A DNA stretch of 64,000 nucleotides from Sinohyriopsis cumingii (Eukaryota; Mollusca; Bivalvia; Unionida; Unionidae). The position numbers were made by a program, and so were the translations under genes. The notes beneath the pieces were generated by a model. That model was not told the origin of the DNA and did no database searches. It saw nothing but the letters and a program-made list of their open reading frames with translations. The stretch covers positions 45,082,837 through 45,146,836 of the forward strand of contig CM068830.1 of the NCBI GenBank assembly GCA_028554795.2, written 5' to 3'. Below are positions 1 to 16,445 of this stretch, in pieces; position 1 is the first letter of the stretch; each line of letters opens with the position of its first letter.

Positions 1-397
1 TGGAGTCAATCGTGGCTACATAGAATACTATGATGATTGTTCCAAATCGGGATTGTCATATTATTCTAGCAAACAGAAGATTGATGGGAAAGAACTTGTG
101 GACTTAGCTGCAAATAAATACAACCTCCAGAACCGGATAATCCACGACTATTTGCGGTGTCAGTTTGTACTGTTTTTTTAAAATGTTTTTCTGTTGTGCG
201 CCACCCATTTTGTTTATGTATAAATCGGACATTGCGTTTCGAAAAGGACGTGATTCCGAATCCAGACGTTGGGCCATATGCTCCTCACTATTGTATGTAA
301 TCAGGCTGGCGCTTACTCTTGCCTTTAATGCCATGGTATTTGCCTTGGTCGCTTTTTCGAAATATAAGAACTTTATTAGATCAGTTAATAGTATCTA
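1..397 (+). pseudogene. Broken CD225/dispanin-like gene fragment
   Basis: The C-terminal part of a fourth copy of the CD225 gene found intact near 18.5, 28.3 and 58.3 kb; its 5' part lies outside the window. The reading path runs through the conserved stretch before the first membrane segment and then meets a TAA at about 178-180, inside that segment. The second membrane segment continues in another frame (Met at 165, end 398) with the conserved GRDSE-RRWAICSSLLY block. Stop plus frame change mean it cannot make the full two-pass protein. It is more diverged from the other copies than they are from each other. Pseudogene status is read directly from the sequence; the family is inferred from the Cys-Cys membrane segment and the GRDSEARRWA loop. 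Confidence 0.8.
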
Positions 398-2787
398 GTA
401 ATGATAGTCCTTATATAATGATATACAAGTAATGTGCGCTGAAACTCTGAAATAACTATATCAATCTCCAGGTATGAAATGTCATACGTTTCACGATGCA
501 AACTTGAGCAAGATAGATCCGAAGAAAACTATTATCCTACAATGTAAGGAAATATATTTTATGTCCACTAATTTTGTTTTTATTTATATAAGCATTTTTG
601 CCACAACAGATTATATCTAAATAAAGAAATAAATGAACGAATTAATCAATCAATCAATAAATAAATATTAAAAAACAAACAATACAAGAGATTTTCATGG
701 TCAAAACCGTGCAAATTTAGTTGAAAATAATTTCTACATGGTTTTATTATGATCATTATTATTATCATTATTATTATTACATTATAGTGTAGGCTTAACG
801 ATTTTGAAATATAATCGTTGTAAAATCTGAACGAACTAATGTCATAAATATTCATACATGAATAGCTTTTATATTAATCTGCTTATTGATTTCACACATA
901 CATGGTGATAGGTTTAAGTAAACATTGATAAACCAGTTATTTCAAACATACATACTTATTTTAATAGTTTTAAGTAAATTCATATGGCTGATTTTTATCT
1001 ACAGTCTTTATGTAAGAAAGCTAAAATAATGTGTGCAATTATGAGAACTTGTATGACTTCCTAATTATTCACGTGGATGATACAAATATGTTGCAGTTAC
1101 CGAAGCTATTTCCTGCCGCTAATGTTAAAGAGAGAGAGGTCATTGATAGATAGATAGATTCGGAATGATAGGTAATACACACAACCTTGCAGGATATCAA
1201 TAAAAAGTGCTTAAAAAGCGCGATTTTTTCCTACTCATTTACCAAAGGTTTTCCTTCACAATCTTTCATTTTCTTTGGTTTCATTTTGCAATAACTGCAT
1301 GAAATTGGAACATGGCCATACGATCTTGTCTCGCTTTTGTCCTACCATACAAATACTACCGATATTGATGTGTTTATAAAATGAAGTTTGGATTGACTTG
1401 CGACTCGTTGCTGTTTCCGTTGTTAATTGATAAACGCCTTTGGTGGCCAATAAGTCATTTTCGTTATATAACACAAAGGCAGCCTTCGGATATCACCTTT
1501 TTATAACCAGTATGGCGTAAAAGACAAGGCTGAACTTAATGGATAATTAGTCTTAAGCGGACTGGTTTTTCGTACGTGTATTACACTTCCAGTGCGCGAA
1601 ATGTTTTAGAATATTAGACAAAAACGGATTCTAAATGTTCTAAATATGACAAAAGTTCGACTTAATAGCTTTAAATGTTGACATGAATAACATATCAAGT
1701 AGGTCATTGCTGTTCAGTTTTCGTATTTATGTTGGATTTCCCCTTAACTATAAATAATATTATCTATATAACGTAAGTGAGTACCTCCTCAACACAGAAT
1801 ATTCGTTTAATAAGACATTTTTATTTCAAAGACTGAAATCCTACTGGATATCTTTTGTATATCCTGTCACAATAAACAGTTTATTCTTACAAAATAAATC
1901 AGCACTGATGTTTCGATATGTTTTTTTTTTGTTTTTTTAAGAAATGTGCAAATAATGTAACTGATATGATGTACACAGTTTGTCACATTACACAGATATG
2001 CAGTAGGTGTGCAGCCTTATCACATACCAGGAGGTGGTTCTTAGATTACATAAATAGAGCTATAAATACAGTTTACACGTCCTGTATGAAACTGACTCAT
2101 GCAGCCAGCCATGCGACTATTGATGACGATTCCTAAAAGAAGTCGGTTTTATTATTTACAGAAGACACTCTCCTTCACAAATCTTCGTAGTTTTTTTATC
2201 ATATCTGTAATTATTTATAGAAAAGGGTATTAATATTGGCAACTTACCCTAAACTTAATAGGAAAAGGGCGAGGAGAGGATCTGGCTCGGGTAAAATGTA
2301 AAATGTACAAAACCATGATTAATTAACATTTCTTTTCTCTACTTGGCAAAATCTGCTAACACAGCAGAGCACCACATCGTACACACGAGATAGAATTAAT
2401 GGCTGTCTGAATGTCAATTCGCGGTGTCTAAAATGATAATTTTAATGTCCACCGGTACAAAGAAGGAATAACTCTTACGTGTAACGTATACAAGTTATAT
2501 GCCTTCCAAGTGGTTTTTACCGTCCCTTCCCAAGGTGAAAAAGTTTAAATAACTGTTATTTGCGTGTCGTAAAAATGAATGTCGGCTAATTATTTGCACA
2601 TAAATTTTGTCTAAAAGATATTTAGTGTACATTTCAAAAGGAGATATAAATTAAAAATGGGAGAATATATATAAGTATAATATAGCCACACTTTTGGAAC
2701 TGTGTTCCCGTTTAGGAAATATATATGTCCTTATCTACGTTATTCAAATCAGTATGTCCATAAGTAGACCATTTCACATTTCAATTA

Positions 2788-2835
<48 letters not shown>

Positions 2836-3150
2836 CAGGATCAACCGATCCTTGAATTTGTCAAGGCTGTAGACTCCATGGCATTAATTAAAATAATCCA
2901 TAAGGAGAAGTCATTAACAATGCATTAGAAAGATGTCCGAAAAGAAAATAGTTTGCTTCTGGTATTAACTGTTTTAAGTTTGTTTCCCGCATGAATCATG
3001 CGATTTAGTAGTGACTGAACTTGCAGGACTTGTTGCTTCTCGATATTGCCTGTCACCAATAGAGTACTCTACCCTTTACACTCTACGACAATCAGACACA
3101 TTTTCGTTTTAGGTATTATGTGTATTTGATTTAATTTATATTTGATTTAA
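398..3150. repeat. Diverged duplicate of 19.3-22.6 kb, no gene
   Basis: No convincing coding region. Several blocks match the region downstream of the dispanin copy at 18.5 kb. For example, about 1,860-2,130 (Cys-poor AT-rich segment with TATCACATACCAGGA) corresponds to 21,735-22,000, and 2,220-2,300 corresponds to 22,080-22,160. Order is conserved, so this is the 3' flank of the first, oldest array unit. It also holds a (CT)n tract at about 2,791-2,832. Confidence 0.6.
2791..2832. repeat. (CT)n microsatellite
   Basis: About 21 uninterrupted CT units, seen directly. Confidence 0.95.
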
Positions 3151-4252
3151 TTTAATTGTTTGTTTATTGGTTTTAAATGTTTTATATTCCATTACATGTT
3201 ATTGTAATATTACTTTATTTACTGACTTTTACATTTTCCAAAAATTAGTTTGACTTGAATGTTTTTTGTAAACACCTAATAATATAAACTTTGTATCAAA
3301 CGCTGACCTAATTCCTGACCTTGATTCAGAATCAGTGAGTAAAGCAAACCATTTTTTAATTTTTTTTTTAATTCTTTCTAAGTGTACATTCATAAAGTGA
3401 AATCGAGGCCATACTAGGAGCACATGATGTTAGGCATGTAAAAATTCTATCTTGTTCTAGAAACATGATCATATGACTCTCATACGGGAATCTTGTTTGC
3501 GTCTTAAATAAGTGTATACCTTTTTTCTATACAGATCTTATTCAGTTGGGCTGTAAACCATTGACACTTAAAGGTGTTTTGTTGTGACCAGTTTGAGTTG
3601 AAATTCTATTTTATGGAATTATTAATTCTTTTCTGGAAATATTTAAATGCTCATACAGATTTCATGGACAAAAATAGAAAAACTGGAATATTATTTTCTG
3701 TGGTTCAACAAGGAACTGTTGACATATCAGGACAACACTGACTATTGCATTCGTCTTCGTCCTCCAGCTTGGATTTTTTTTATCGGGACTCCAACTCAGA
3801 TTCATTTGGGACTTTTTATTACAAGGACTTCTATATATTTTATTCTTGGATTATTCTTGGATTTGATCCGTAGAACCGTAAGTTATTTTCCCTAATTTTA
3901 CCTTGTTTTACTAGGGAAATAAATTATTTGTTAAATTTTAAAACGTTTGTTTTCTTCACTTTTTATTGTTACTGTTTGTTAGCGCTTTTAATTTTGAACA
4001 CACTCATGAGTGTTAGTTGCGAGAAGAAAATTAAGTGATAATTGAAATTGCGGTGCTCAGTCAATTGCCAAAAGAAACTGCAAGCTTGATAAGGCCAACA
4101 AAAATTCACCATTAAATACAGAAATAAAGAATAAAAATCAATAGAAGAAAAATCAAAATCATGAAATATTTTGTTTAAAGATGTTACGCTCTGAAATATA
4201 TTGGATGCGACTACTCTGTGATGTATCTACAATACTCCAGCCCCAGTAATGT

Positions 4253-4378
4253 TCACTGTATCAATCCGTGCAATAAATCACTGTATCAATCCGCGCAAGA
4301 AATCACTGTATCAATCCGCATAGGAAATCACTGTATCAATCCGCGCAAGAAATTACTTTATCAAGCCGGGCAAGAAAT
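4253..4378. repeat. 25-bp minisatellite, five units
   Basis: Five tandem 25-bp units of the type CACTGTATCAATCCGCGCAA plus GAAAT, with drift in the last unit. The paralogous site at 34,255-34,354 has four units, so unit number has changed since the duplication. Confidence 0.85.
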
Positions 4379-7300
4379 GTACTAACAAATTCAGAGGTAT
4401 CGCCATCTTTGTTTGAAAACAACATTAGTTGTATTAATCCAGTCGTCAGTCACATTGGCACAAAATGGAGCAAAATATTGATGGAAATTGACGGATTTCG
4501 CCTTTGGAAAATTCTCATAAATATAAAATATGGTTGTTTCTTTGTTAGAAATAGGATATATTTGACTCTTCAAGTAGATACATATTGGATTGTCACTTGT
4601 GGCTTAACCAATATTGATAATATAATGATTTATACATCATTGGTGAAATATTGCCTTATATCTACTAACGAAACCTGTACGTCTATATTTTTTATGAATC
4701 TCATTGGTCATTGCACTAGCCAGGACTCAGCTCCTTGTTCACAGACTGTTTTCATAACGATATCCACTCGCGGGTCTCAACACACGCGAGTGTGTCTCTT
4801 ATGTCAAAACAGTCTCATTTCCATTGTGTACCATATGGTAGATTCGTCTGTATTTTACAAAACTTACTAAAACAAATACAGTTATTTCAGTTTTCTTATG
4901 TAATGTCTGTGTATAGACTGTTACAAAAATATATACAATAATGTTCATTAAGGTTTGTAAGTTAGTCAGTGTATTTGATGCAGGCGGAATACAATTTATT
5001 TAAAAGCCATGCCAAGAAGTATCTCGTTGTTCTTCTCACATGTTTGTACAGTTGGACGTTGTGCGTAAAAACAGATGATCTACAATCACCTCATTTGCAC
5101 ACCATGCAATGGGCATATTAAAAAAATTGTATAAAAAAAGCAGACCGACTCGCTAGCTTCGGGTATGGAAGATATGGAAGAAGAAGAAGAGAGCTTTCTC
5201 GAAATACTATCTCTTCCTTGCGAATGCGAAGTTGTTGATGTTAAACCACTTGCGAAAACCGAAAGACAATACAGTTGTTCTTGTTAGTTTTTCATTATTT
5301 AAACACGAGAAAGGAAATAATTCCTTGTTTCTACATCGTAACCAAGAAGCAAGAAATGAAATCCATATTTCGGTCTGATAAGGCAAAGGTACATATCCTA
5401 ATTTCTCATTCAGTTTGTACCGCTAAGAGCGAAATATTTTGTATTTCCGCGTTTGCTCTGAACACAAACTGAGAAAAGTAATTTCACATATCTCTCTTTC
5501 TTCAGAGCAAGGAACAACACAGCGTCTTTTTGTTTAGATCGAGTAAGGAAACTGCAGAGGGGGTGTCCGGGGACAATGTTATTTAGTGGCTCCCCTACAG
5601 GGACAATATTCTTTGCTCCAAAAATAAAGTTTTCATGTCAGGGGCCAACTTTCCTACACCCACCCAATCAGGTGCTAATAGATGTAAGTTTTGTGAAAAA
5701 TTGACCCTGTTAGACATACGTGAAGGTGAAATAATATAAAAATACAAGCTGTCCAAGTAATAAAAAAACGTCCCGGCGCACCTTTTGTGCGGTGCCTGGT
5801 GACAACTGACTCCTCCCTTGCCGCCACTTGGAGAACGTTCCTAATTCCTTGCTTGTTTTTAAATAGAAAAGTGCAAATATGTCCCCTAGTCTCTATTCGT
5901 TCCAACTAAGAAAAAAAAGAAATATTCCAAGTTCTTTGTCTCTGTACTGAAAATGGATCAAATATTGTATTTCGATATTTTATAAACGCTTTTAGCATAA
6001 ATCATTTCATTACATGGCTCCACAAAATATCAATGATCGCCAAATTCCAGTTTCAAATGTCCACTCACACGATCAAAACGACATTAAAGAAAAATACTTT
6101 CACATGTGCTGCGGCAACGTTATGGACTATCATTGCCAATGATATTAAACAAACACTAACACTTTTTTTGGGGTGGGGGGGGTATAGCAAATCTCAAACA
6201 AATTGAGCTAACCAACTTGGAAACCTCCAACAGCATTTTATCCCCCAAATTTACATGTATTTCTTACTTATGCTTTAATCAGGAACATGCATTTAAGTAT
6301 GTATAATTTTATGATTAAATGTTTGTGATTTCGTTTCATCATATGCCGCACGTGCGAAGTGCTTTCGATACTTCCAGCGCACAGACAATGTATGACGACT
6401 TCGTCTGTGTATAAATGCCTCACCGTAAGATTAAGTTGTGACATTACGGAACGTCTTGTCAGCGAGCGGTCTACTTTAAGGACTTTCACATCTTCAGCTG
6501 TAGCGCTGATCAGAATCGACGTAATACCAGCTGTACAGCTATCCATAGAAGTTGACCATAATAGCTCTAAAGCTGAACCCTAGCAGCCCTAGAGCTGAGT
6601 GAGCAGTGTTGCTGGTCGAGTAGAAGGTGATCGGGCGTTGCTGACAGACAGGTGGGCGCTGATTGCTTGATTGACCTAGGAATTGAATGGTGGTCGATGA
6701 CTACTGCTGGGATATTGACTGCTGAATTGATCAGTGTGACTGGTAGCAAATTGTAAAGGTGATAGACTGTGTAACTCCATGCAAGTAATCTTTAAGCCGT
6801 GAGCTAATTTTGGGGTTTTGTAATACCCAGTGGTTTGGGATCATAAAGATATTTTGTTTATATGTGCCTTTGTTTTCATTATTTTACTATTTGAGTAAAG
6901 TTACTAATTTTTCACTATTTGAGTGAAAATATTTTACTATATGAGTAAAGTACATTTTTATATTTGAGTAAAGCACATCATTCGTTTCCTCGTGTGAAAT
7001 TACTGTGAATCATTCACCCTTATCTTTGTACTATGTAATGTCATTTATTTTCATTTGTTTCATTATTAGGTTTGTACGGATTATTTTAATTTGTCCAATA
7101 TTTTGATCTTACACTCGCACGTATTAATCATAATTCTCTTCTCATTCAAGTCATGCATCATTACAGATTGTATTTGTATCACCATCACAAGTGTTCTGTT
7201 ATGAATCCGAAATCCAACCCGGTTATCTTGCTACAATGGCAGCGAACGAAGTCACAATCGGAACCAAATCGTAGTTTTATGTCACATCATTTGATGTACT

Positions 7301-7483
7301 ACGGTTGAGGTGAGTCATCAAACCCTTCAGAAGTATATGCACTCATCTAACTATATCCGAGATTATTTTCATACTTAACAGAAATGGCCTGGTGATGATC
7401 CCATGAGGTGTATTTGATAAACCTGTGTATTACGTTATTTTCCCTTCTGACCGTTGATTAAAGTGCTGACAAATCCATATTTG

Positions 7484-8148
7484 CTCCCGACCGGGGTTAA
7501 AACCCGCTACCTCCCGCATCCGACACGGACCCTCTAACCACTTAGGCTACCAGAGCAGTCTTCCACGTTTAAGTGTCGAAAATATTGTAATATACTTCAT
7601 CTCTTTGTCTGATCGTCCGTCTTTCGGTTCGATATTATATCTTTTTCTTAAACTTTATGGCGAAAAAGATAAGGCTGATCTTATCCCTTAAGCTGACTGG
7701 TTTTCAGCACATATATTTCCATTCCAGTACATGAAATCAGTTAGAACATCAGATACAAACTCATTCTAAATTTTCTAAATAGCTTTTAACGTGGACATAA
7801 ATAAGGTATCAACTAAGTCTTTGCTGTTTGTCTATGCTCATCCATAACTGGGTTATTTCCCTTGCTGTTGTGTTTGTGTTTATGGTGAAATAAATACGAC
7901 ATTTATAATTTTTCACTTCTCGCGCTTGTACTGTTTGTCCTAAGTGATATGTGAGAGTCATTAATGTCAGGTCCTAACAAGTAGCCAGCTGCTCGATTTA
8001 GTAAATGGGGTATCTACATACTGGCCATCAGAGTATTTTCCCTGTTATTGTACTTACCGAAAACTTTGTAGCATGCGCTAAAACCGTTGATCCAACTATA
8101 GATGAGCATCCCAAATTAAATTAGGGTGATAGCTAGAATGTTGAGCCG
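7484..8148 (-). repeat. Insertion with tRNA-derived SINE remnant
   Basis: Absent from the paralogous position near 37,345. On the minus strand, 7,491-7,560 resembles a tRNA-derived SINE head: a GGATGCGGGAGGT anticodon-arm block and a decayed B box, much as in the intact SINEs at 30,735 and 60,304. The remainder matches debris also seen near 21,310-21,420. Confidence 0.5.
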
Positions 8149-9335
8149 TGTCCAAAATCGAAAAGGAAAGGATAATGCTTAAAAGATGGGCTGAGGTTAT
8201 ACACAAAACTGTTGATTGCATACCAACTTCCAAGTGCCATGCTTGTCTTGTATATAGCAATTCGGAGGTTTACGAATCCTTTGTATGAAGTCAGTTTGAT
8301 CTATGCAGCTGTCTTGTATATTGTTATTCTGAGATGCCCGACAGTCGGGTAAATAATCCTCCAAAATGATTATATATATATATATAGTTACGTGTTTAGG
8401 ATCGAATAAATAGTAACACAGAAAGAGTGAAAACATCAAGCTTTTTAAAATTTAACAAATAATTTCGTTTCCTGGAAAAATTCTGCAAAAATGAAAAAAT
8501 AAGAACTTACAGTTTCAAGAATCAAATCCGAAAATAATCTAAGAATAATTAACGAATTATTTTGCAAATATTTAATAACAAATGTTCTAATAATTTCAAT
8601 TTCGAATCCTCATGGAAAATCCAAGATATATGACGATGACGCATGCTGTAGTCAGTACTGTGCTTGACTACTGTTCTTTGTAGAAATAAAAATAATGGCA
8701 CTCCGGTGATGGAAATCCAAATTAAATTTGTAAGCAATGTCTTTCCAAAATTTCTGTGTAAGCACTCCTCAAAATATTTCCAGACAATAAAGAATTAATC
8801 CTTTCGAAATGTAACTGATCTGAAGAAGATTATAGCTCAAAATCCGGCTACAACAAACTAATTTGACATCAGTGTAAAACGACCCAAACTGAGAGATCTC
8901 TCTCTAAAACAAAGGTTATATTGTGTTATAAGACTCAGTTTCGAAATTCACCCAAGTTGCGAAATGATGAGGGGGTCACGTGACGATGTTTATATCACGT
9001 AAACAGAATATGGTCTTGATTAGACCAACAATTTTCTCTAAGAAATAAAAAATAAAAAAGTTGTTTACATCTTAAACCCAAAGCCCCATCATGACATTGA
9101 CAACAACCAATCATTTAAAAAAATACAACTTTGGTTACTAATTTTGAATCAAGGTCAGCATCCAGGCTAACACCTGGCATTTATGAAAAGAATTATTCAG
9201 GTCAACCAATTTTCTGGATAAATATCATCTCCAGTAAATAAATTTACATTATAATAGAATATAATAGAATAAAAAATTTAAACTGACAAAAAATTAAATT
9301 AAAATAAGTATGAATTATATCAGATATACGTAACA

Positions 9336-9488
<153 letters not shown>

Positions 9489-10869
9489 ACAGAAAAATCG
9501 AGATAGAGAGATGGATAGATAGATGATATATTTAGAGATGAATAATAAACATTAAAATATCATAATCCACACAATAAACACGTATGTTTAATGTGAAAAA
9601 CACGATTTGAGAATTACATATTAGGTAATGCGTGATTGTTGCAGATTTGTTGTTACGACTCTATAGTCTTTAGCTAAGTAACAGAAAGAAGCAGAACCAA
9701 CAAGTTTAGTACAATCAACAAATACGTTGTATTTTCCTAAGTCAGAGTGTGAACATTGATGAAGAACTTACAGTATTGTTTCCCCAATGACGCTAAATAT
9801 TTTATTCCATGTCCAAAATGATAGACTGTTCCGATTGTACTCCAATAATCTTGAATGTTTTGATGTACTAATAGTCTTGAATGAGCTGATGTACCAATAG
9901 ACATGTTTCACACTGGTATAAACCAGAACGTCTTTTGAATCAATTCACAATAATTCGAATGATGCTTTTTGTGTTGTTGTCCAAAATGAAAATGTGCACA
10001 TTATGATTCCAATGGACAATTTATATATCAGGCATTCCTTTCAAAATATATCTGAACACAACTAAAACTCGTTATTACCAAAGACTGATATTTAAAAAAT
10101 ACAGGAATGAATAATCGTGTTAACTTCATTTTAAATAATTAGTTGTCTCCTGACGGAATAGTAGTTTAATGAAAACTTCACTCGTTTGTAAACATTATCA
10201 TGCTACCAGAACATCCAAAGTTCGTAAGACAATGAACTAAAAAATCCGTAAACTATTGATAACTTACAAGGATGACAAAACTCAGATGCACACAAAGCTA
10301 TATCATTAATCATGGGCAAAGGTCAAGAACACAATATACATAAAAAATAACATGGTACATTTCTTATCTGGTTTTGCGGGATCTACTTATGAGTTAAATA
10401 TTATATTAACCAATCTTTCTTTAAACCATTCAAGTCTGCAATCAACATATGGATGCATAGTTGCATTTAGGAATATGCTATTTTCATTTAGCCATTAACA
10501 TCGCTGTTTATTATTAATAATGATTACTGATGTTTCCATGAAAATAAAATGATGGTTGTCTAGATTTGTTTTCACATGATGTTTCTGGTTTCTGTTGGTA
10601 TCGAGGTTAGGATAGTAAAGAAATATATTGCAAATTTCACGTGAAAGTGTTCAATACATTTTTATGGATTTTATCAGTCTTAAATGGAAGTTGTACAGGG
10701 ATTCAAATAATTAAGTGCACAAGTTTTTGAAAATATGAATAAACTCAAGATTTCTATACACAGATAACGTTTGATTTGAATTGCTGTTTTACCACTCAGC
10801 AACGCAGTTATTTGGGTTATTTAATATCATGATACAGTTATTATTATTATTTTCATTATTATTAGTATC

Positions 10870-10873
10870 ATTA

Positions 10874-10935
<62 letters not shown>
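10870..10935. repeat. (TTA)n microsatellite
   Basis: About 21 TTA units. The shorter paralogous tracts near 38,945-38,997 and 39,115-39,133 are interrupted by SINE-tail-like sequence ending in GCGTTAAACCC. Confidence 0.9.
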
Positions 10936-10937
<2 letters not shown>

Positions 10938-11072
10938 GCAATTCATTCAGTGAGTTCTGTCCAAAGTTTGCATAGGTATGTACGAAATAAAATTATTTTT
11001 TATTATTCGTTTTTATGTTCATATTTGGTGCTGTTCTTCTTTTGTTCGACTTTATGTCATTTTATCACTATT

Positions 11073-11169
11073 GACGGCGTGCAAAATTGTATCAAGGCCC
11101 TGAGAGACCGCTTCCAGGACTTTATCAAGGCGGTGAGTGACAAGGATATCACAGATTATGTAGGCAAAG
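11073..11169 (+). other. 97-nt conserved exon-like block, copy 1
   Basis: An open 97-nt block (32 codons plus one base) followed directly by a donor-like GGTAAAT. It reads as a charged helix-like peptide with the motif IKALRDRF and then DFIKAVSDKDI. Copies of identical length and frame lie at 25,921-26,017 and 39,272-39,368. About half of the differences between copies are silent, which fits a coding exon. No acceptor or partner exon was found, so function is unknown. It may be a surviving exon of a gene duplicated with the array. Confidence 0.4.
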
Positions 11170-11267
11170 GTAAATATTATGGAACAATTACAAATATCTA
11201 CCCATCGCTGTATATTTTCTCTGAAAAACAATATCGCGAATAGAAAGTAGTCAGAGGCAATATTAGA

Positions 11268-12781
<1,514 letters not shown>

Positions 12782-13569
12782 CAGCAATACCATTATGGTA
12801 TATTTTAGTTGATCTTAGTACAAGTCCTCCAAAGTCAAGGTTTAAATAATTAATTTATCTCAACTCCAAAATTTCAAATTAAGCAATATTTTCCGTGGAC
12901 AGCAATAAAACTATACAAAATCAGTTTTATTAATTAGAAAATATCAGTCATTATTGTTGTCGATGGGTAGCTCGTAGTATAATGTATGGAAGCACTAACG
13001 TGTCAACGGACAGATATTAGAATATGTGTATACGATACATAGTTTGATTTTAGTTGTTCTTTTATACCTATATAGTGAGTATTCATTCCGAAGATTGTTC
13101 TTGTTCATACATAGTAAATAACTACAGGCTCAAACAACTCTGAATACACAGGGATTCGTGAACTTTTCGGATCTCCTTAATTCAGTGGGGTCGCTAAGTT
13201 ACAAATTCCATCAAGGGTCTGCATTTCGCATGGGTTGAAAGGAGCAAATGTAGGTATGAAAGTCGATAAAGCATTATTTTCTACTCCTCTCACATTTGTT
13301 GAGACGTAAATTATACAAACACCAGGAACAGGCGAATCAAACCAACATACTCTCATGGTTCGCTAATATATTTCGTTAAAAACATTCCTTGCTAAAATAA
13401 ATTTCCATCATTTGAATATCATTTTTACCTTGTTTAATCGTCATATAATTGTAGAATGTACTGTTAAGCGAACCTGGCAGAAGCAGCATTCGCCTTGCCT
13501 CGGTTCGCAAGTGACTTCGTTCACTTGTCCTGCAATGTCGGATGTTGATCCCACCTAAGAGGTATTAGG

Positions 13570-14038
13570 TGCAACGGTACCAATTGCGCAAGTCCAGGTG
13601 GGCGGAGCTAAAGGTGTAGGGAACATTGCATTCAGAATTAAAGAACAACATTAGCTGTGATTGGTGCATTATGTAAGAATTGTAATTTCTTTTTTGCTTT
13701 AAAAAAAAAGTTGAGCCTCTTCGCAACATGTGAGTTTATGTTAATTTCTATCTACATCATATTTTGCATTTTTTATGATTTTTTTAAAAATATGTTACAC
13801 ATGGTTGAAAATGTGTTTGTTGTGACTAGATAACTCTTACCCCTGTCTAGTTTTAGTAGAGTTATGTTTCTCTTAAATGCAATGGAGTACCTGGTTATGT
13901 CATTGTCAAATTGACAATATAGCATTGTTCTCTATGACAGTGTGTGACATGCATGCTGAAGTAGGATACAAAGTATATTTATATCACAAAACATTAGCAT
14001 TGAGGTATATGGAAAAACAATTAGTACCGTGATACCTA
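13570..14038. repeat. Left long terminal repeat
   Basis: Matches 16,446-16,907 with a few dozen differences, including short indels. Subterminal ACGGTAC and GTACCGT are inverted copies near the two ends. TATAAA was not seen. Confidence 0.8.
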
Positions 14039-16445
14039 AAAGGAAGAAGAGCCTCACAATATATCCATAGAAACGCATGCATGTGGGCGGCATTTATGAA
14101 CTTTACTAGTTTGATGTAGGAAAACAAATGGGTGCTGCACAGTATTGGTCAAATATTGAAAGTTCTTTAAGAATAAAATGTATGAAATCTTCACAAAATA
14201 CCACAAGTTGGCTTTGAATGGGGACTTTTGATAACTACAACTATGATAGATATAGACTTGTGTTGCCTGATGCCTCTATGTATGCGCTGTTACCTCCTAG
14301 ATTGGAATACATGCAACAAAATAAGTTATGTAAACATAATATACTATTTTACCTGCAAAAGATGAAAAATCATGTGTACAAAAACAGCTATCTTGTTCTT
14401 GTAAGGCATGCCATAAACAAGGATAGAGAATACTCTAAGTACTTGTAGATAGATCACTTGTACCATGTAGGATGTTTTGGCATGTGTAATTTTAGATAAT
14501 TTATTAAAGTTATGGTATTCTTTCCCACTTTGATTTTAATTGTCCAGCTCTAATTGTCCATTTTTTGTACACTTTCCTGCTATGAAATTGTTCATGCAAT
14601 TAGTTCAGTTCTCTTGCATCCCCTTTTGTTGAAGTAGCAGTGAATACCAACAAACAAGAACAGTTTCTTTAAGTCAGCATTTTCCATTGACACTTGTATA
14701 AGCCCAATTATAATCTACTATTGACTTTCAATTCCTTGTATTTCTTTCTGTCCAGCTGTTCTTGTGAAATTTCCATATTAGGTCCAACAGTACTGAATGA
14801 TAACCATTTTAGTCACCTAGTGCGCATTCATTCCATTCAAATCCGCACTGTTCTTGAAACTTTGCATCCCATCGCAAGAATCCAAATTGACATGAGATCG
14901 TATCTGCATGGTTATGGAAGGCTGCACTCTACATGCCGGCATTTTAGAAAATATAAACTATGTGATATGAAAGAGTCGCGTCATCTTAGAAATTAAAATT
15001 ACATGACTCTTGAGGTCTCCGCTAAATATAGAAGTCTAAATGTTAGGTTCTCACTTTATCAATAATGTATTTTGGGATAATTTAATTGTAATGAAGTTAA
15101 TACAGGTTCTTCATGAACTCATCTATATTACATGGATAATATATTAGAGGTCACCACACCTTATGTATATCATTCAGTTATCTCCCTTACACCAGTCATA
15201 ACATTTAAAGAAAATAAAATCTCACATTTTCAGTGACTGGTTATGAAAATAAAGAGAAGATTTGTGAAGTATTGTTTTAGCCCTCAATCTTGATGCAGAT
15301 GTAAATAGAAGCAATTTAATAATTTCTCACAGTAAAGTTTACAAGTATAAAAACTGATAAAGTGTGTTCTGTTTGGTTCTGACATAAGTTCCTGCCTAAC
15401 TTAAGCCAATTATTATTAATTTCTTATGTACATGAAATATATATATATATTATCTATATTATCTAAATTATTCACCCTTTTATATTAGATGGAAATGAAC
15501 ACAACTTCACCTGAAATTGGGGTACCTGTAAGGGATGTTATAGCACAGTTGCCTTTTGGCTGTTCTTGGACCTGTTGGGCCCTGCCCGATATATTTGTCC
15601 AACGTAGGGTCATCAAATTTTCACTTCTCATTTTTTGCATTGCTGATTTTGCCTCCTTTAATTCTTTTATCATACGCTACCTCTCCCTTTTAGATAAACA
15701 CTTTCCTCCTGTTTTTAATTCCATTTGATGAGCTATACTTAGTGTTTATATTTGGCATTTTTCTGTATTTTATTCCCCTAATTTCACCCCCCAATCCAAC
15801 ATAACCACTTAGAAGCTGTGATTTACTATATTTGGTGACTGATTGGCTTATTGAATCAATTTTATTCACATTACAAAGGAGGAAAGCTTACTATTTGTGT
15901 TACAAAGAGGATGAGTAGGTGGACCTTTGTGTGAGGACTGGTAGATAGTGACCTCATGTATCTGCAGACAGTGTAAAGTGTTCAAAGCTTATACTTTATA
16001 ATAAGATTGGGTCATGTCCACCTGTCTCTGATGTTAAGTTCTGCAACTACCAAACAAATATAAATTCCTTTCTTTTAGGTGAATTGTACATTTTGAAGTA
16101 GGACAGGTACATACTATTTGGTACATTGACCTTTGACCTAGTTATTACATAATATGACATAATGTGATTTATCCCATATCACCCATGTGAAGTTCAATTG
16201 ATATGAATAAGATACAACTCATAGTTAAAAGAATTCATTTTATTTCAAAAGATGAATTTGATAGTGAAGCAAAAGTATGAAAACAATAGTTCAAACAGCT
16301 CAATGACATTTCTATACACATTCATATAAGACATAGCTTAGTATCTCATAAAATTGTTTTTCACAAGTGAGACTAAGTATATTTCTTACTTATACAGTAC
16401 CGAACTATTTCACAGATTATTGGAAAAAATAAGGTTTTCTATAGG

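Noticed and set aside
4253..4378. Regular 25-bp repeats suggesting a CRISPR-like array
   Set aside because: Units are directly tandem without spacers and lie in animal DNA; it is a minisatellite.
4409..4870. 153-codon open frame
   Set aside because: The paralogous region at 34,380-34,880 breaks it with different frames and stops, and no domain is recognisable.
7491..7560. Functional tRNA gene on the minus strand
   Set aside because: Arms are mismatched and the sequence matches the head of the SINE family present elsewhere in the window.
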